The notes below the pieces were generated by a model. That model was not told where the DNA came from. It searched no databases and saw nothing but the letters and a program-made list of their open reading frames with translations. A program made the position numbers and the translations under genes. Positions 63,537 to 64,000 of a DNA stretch of 64,000 nucleotides are shown in pieces; position 1 is the first letter of the stretch, and each line of letters opens with the position of its first letter. This DNA comes from Phocaeicola coprocola DSM 17136 (lineage in GTDB: Bacteria > Bacteroidota > Bacteroidia > Bacteroidales > Bacteroidaceae), in assembly GCF_000154845.1 (NCBI RefSeq), contig NZ_DS981462.1, positions 1,751-65,750 on the forward strand. Reading direction: 5' to 3'.

Positions 63537-64000
63537 ATGAAAACAAAGTTCTTATATCTGATAAATTCATTGTTCGTTGCCAGTGCCATAACAGCATGTA
63601 GTGACAATGAGAACCAGCATGTACCGTCCGATAATCCCGAAAATAACGAAAAGCCCGAATGGTATTACACCGGAGGCCAACTAGGTACTGCATACCTGAC
63701 AACATCGAATGCGCTGGAACAGCCAACAGAACCCATCGAAGCTAATGAAGAGATGAGCCAGCGCTTTAAAAATGGTGAACAACTTTTCGAAAAAATGTAT
63801 ATGAACAATCATTCCGGAGTACGTAAAGGATTAGGACCGGCATATGTACGCAGCTCGTGTATCCATTGTCACCCCGGATATGGTCACGGGAAACGTAATC
63901 CTGCCGGTGCTTTTCAAACTACATCAATAGGAAACGGATGTCTGCTTGTCGTTTACAATCCTGATACAGACGGATATGTAAGTTGGCTTACAGGAATGCC
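63537..64000 (+). CDS. Di-haem oxidoreductase (thiol oxidoreductase-like), 5' part
   Basis: The first 154 codons of a lipoprotein (lipobox TAC, Cys about residue 21) run off the right edge. Residues about 110-120 include SSCIHCHPGYGHG, a c-type haem-binding Cys-x2-Cys-His motif, and the surrounding residues match the DHOR family commonly encoded beside imelysins in Bacteroidota. The ATG at 63537 is preceded by an A-rich ribosome-binding region. Electron transfer for metal reduction in the periplasm is a likely role. Its full length and second haem site lie outside the window. Confidence 0.82.
   Translation, partial: MKTKFLYLINSLFVASAITACSDNENQHVPSDNPENNEKPEWYYTGGQLGTAYLTTSNALEQPTEPIEANEEMSQRFKNGEQLFEKMYMNNHSGVRKGLGPAYVRSSCIHCHPGYGHGKRNPAGAFQTTSIGNGCLLVVYNPDTDGYVSWLTGM

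Overview
The window is a chromosomal stretch of a gut Bacteroidales bacterium. The first 430 bases are the 5' end of a 16S rRNA gene on the minus strand whose variable regions look like Phocaeicola (closest in my memory to P. coprocola; not checked by alignment). Promoters fit the Bacteroides pattern TTG/TTTG, 19-21 bases, TAnnTTTG. The protein families (OMP_b-brl_3 receptor, DUF5686, DUF4837, reverse rubrerythrin, SpoIID/AmpG, imelysin) also fit. I see no insertion sequence, prophage, CRISPR array, tRNA or integrase.

Layout. 1-1.3 kb: 16S rRNA 5' end with a leader and tandem rRNA promoters. 1.3-5.7 kb: LytTR regulator, dedicated TonB, TPR lipid-free exported protein and TonB-dependent receptor. 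5.9-9.0 kb: nadE, then a Fur/PerR-type regulator with a reverse rubrerythrin. 9.3-12.4 kb: sigma-54 activator, lptE, conserved protein, secG. 12.4-15.0 kb: DUF5686 outer-membrane protein. 15.3-20.4 kb: an inositol-lipid pathway (PgpA-type phosphatase, GtrA, CDP-alcohol phosphotransferase, AUR1-like PAP2 enzyme, myo-inositol-phosphate synthase), with a PfkB sugar kinase on the opposite strand. 20.6-27.7 kb: one compact minus-strand operon of rlmN, DUF4837, pdxA and a lipid module (flippase-like membrane protein, second CDP-alcohol phosphotransferase, IspD-like cytidylyltransferase, FucP-type permease). 27.9-32.9 kb: glycosyltransferase-DUF4922 fusion, SpoIID/LytB protein and AmpG, probably cell-wall turnover. 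33.0-38.2 kb: ABC-F ATPase and mfd. 38.4-44.7 kb: a degenerate D-2-hydroxyacid dehydrogenase homologue, a TPR protein, then nitroreductase, patatin and amylase. 45.1-51.2 kb: ilvD-ilvB-ilvN-thioesterase-ilvC preceded by a leader peptide and attenuator. 51.4-54.7 kb: SlyD, a BadF-type kinase, a candidate small RNA and an undecaprenyl-phosphate sugar transferase. 55.1-58.0 kb: a three-gene steroid/bile-acid-type reductase operon. 58.3-60.6 kb: nadC, rlmH and alkD. 60.8-64.0 kb: an iron-uptake-like operon (porin, imelysin, di-haem oxidoreductase) cut by the window end.

How the genes work together. The most informative groups are the inositol-lipid cluster beside an unassigned cytidylyltransferase/CDP-alcohol phosphotransferase module, which together make this a lipid head-group region; the 5-alpha-reductase/old-yellow-enzyme/SDR operon, which matches the enzyme set expected for converting 3-oxo bile acids or steroids to reduced isomers; and the ilv operon, where a 27-residue Ile/Leu/Val-rich leader peptide followed by a terminator points to classical translation-coupled attenuation. 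An acyl-ACP thioesterase sits inside the ilv operon.
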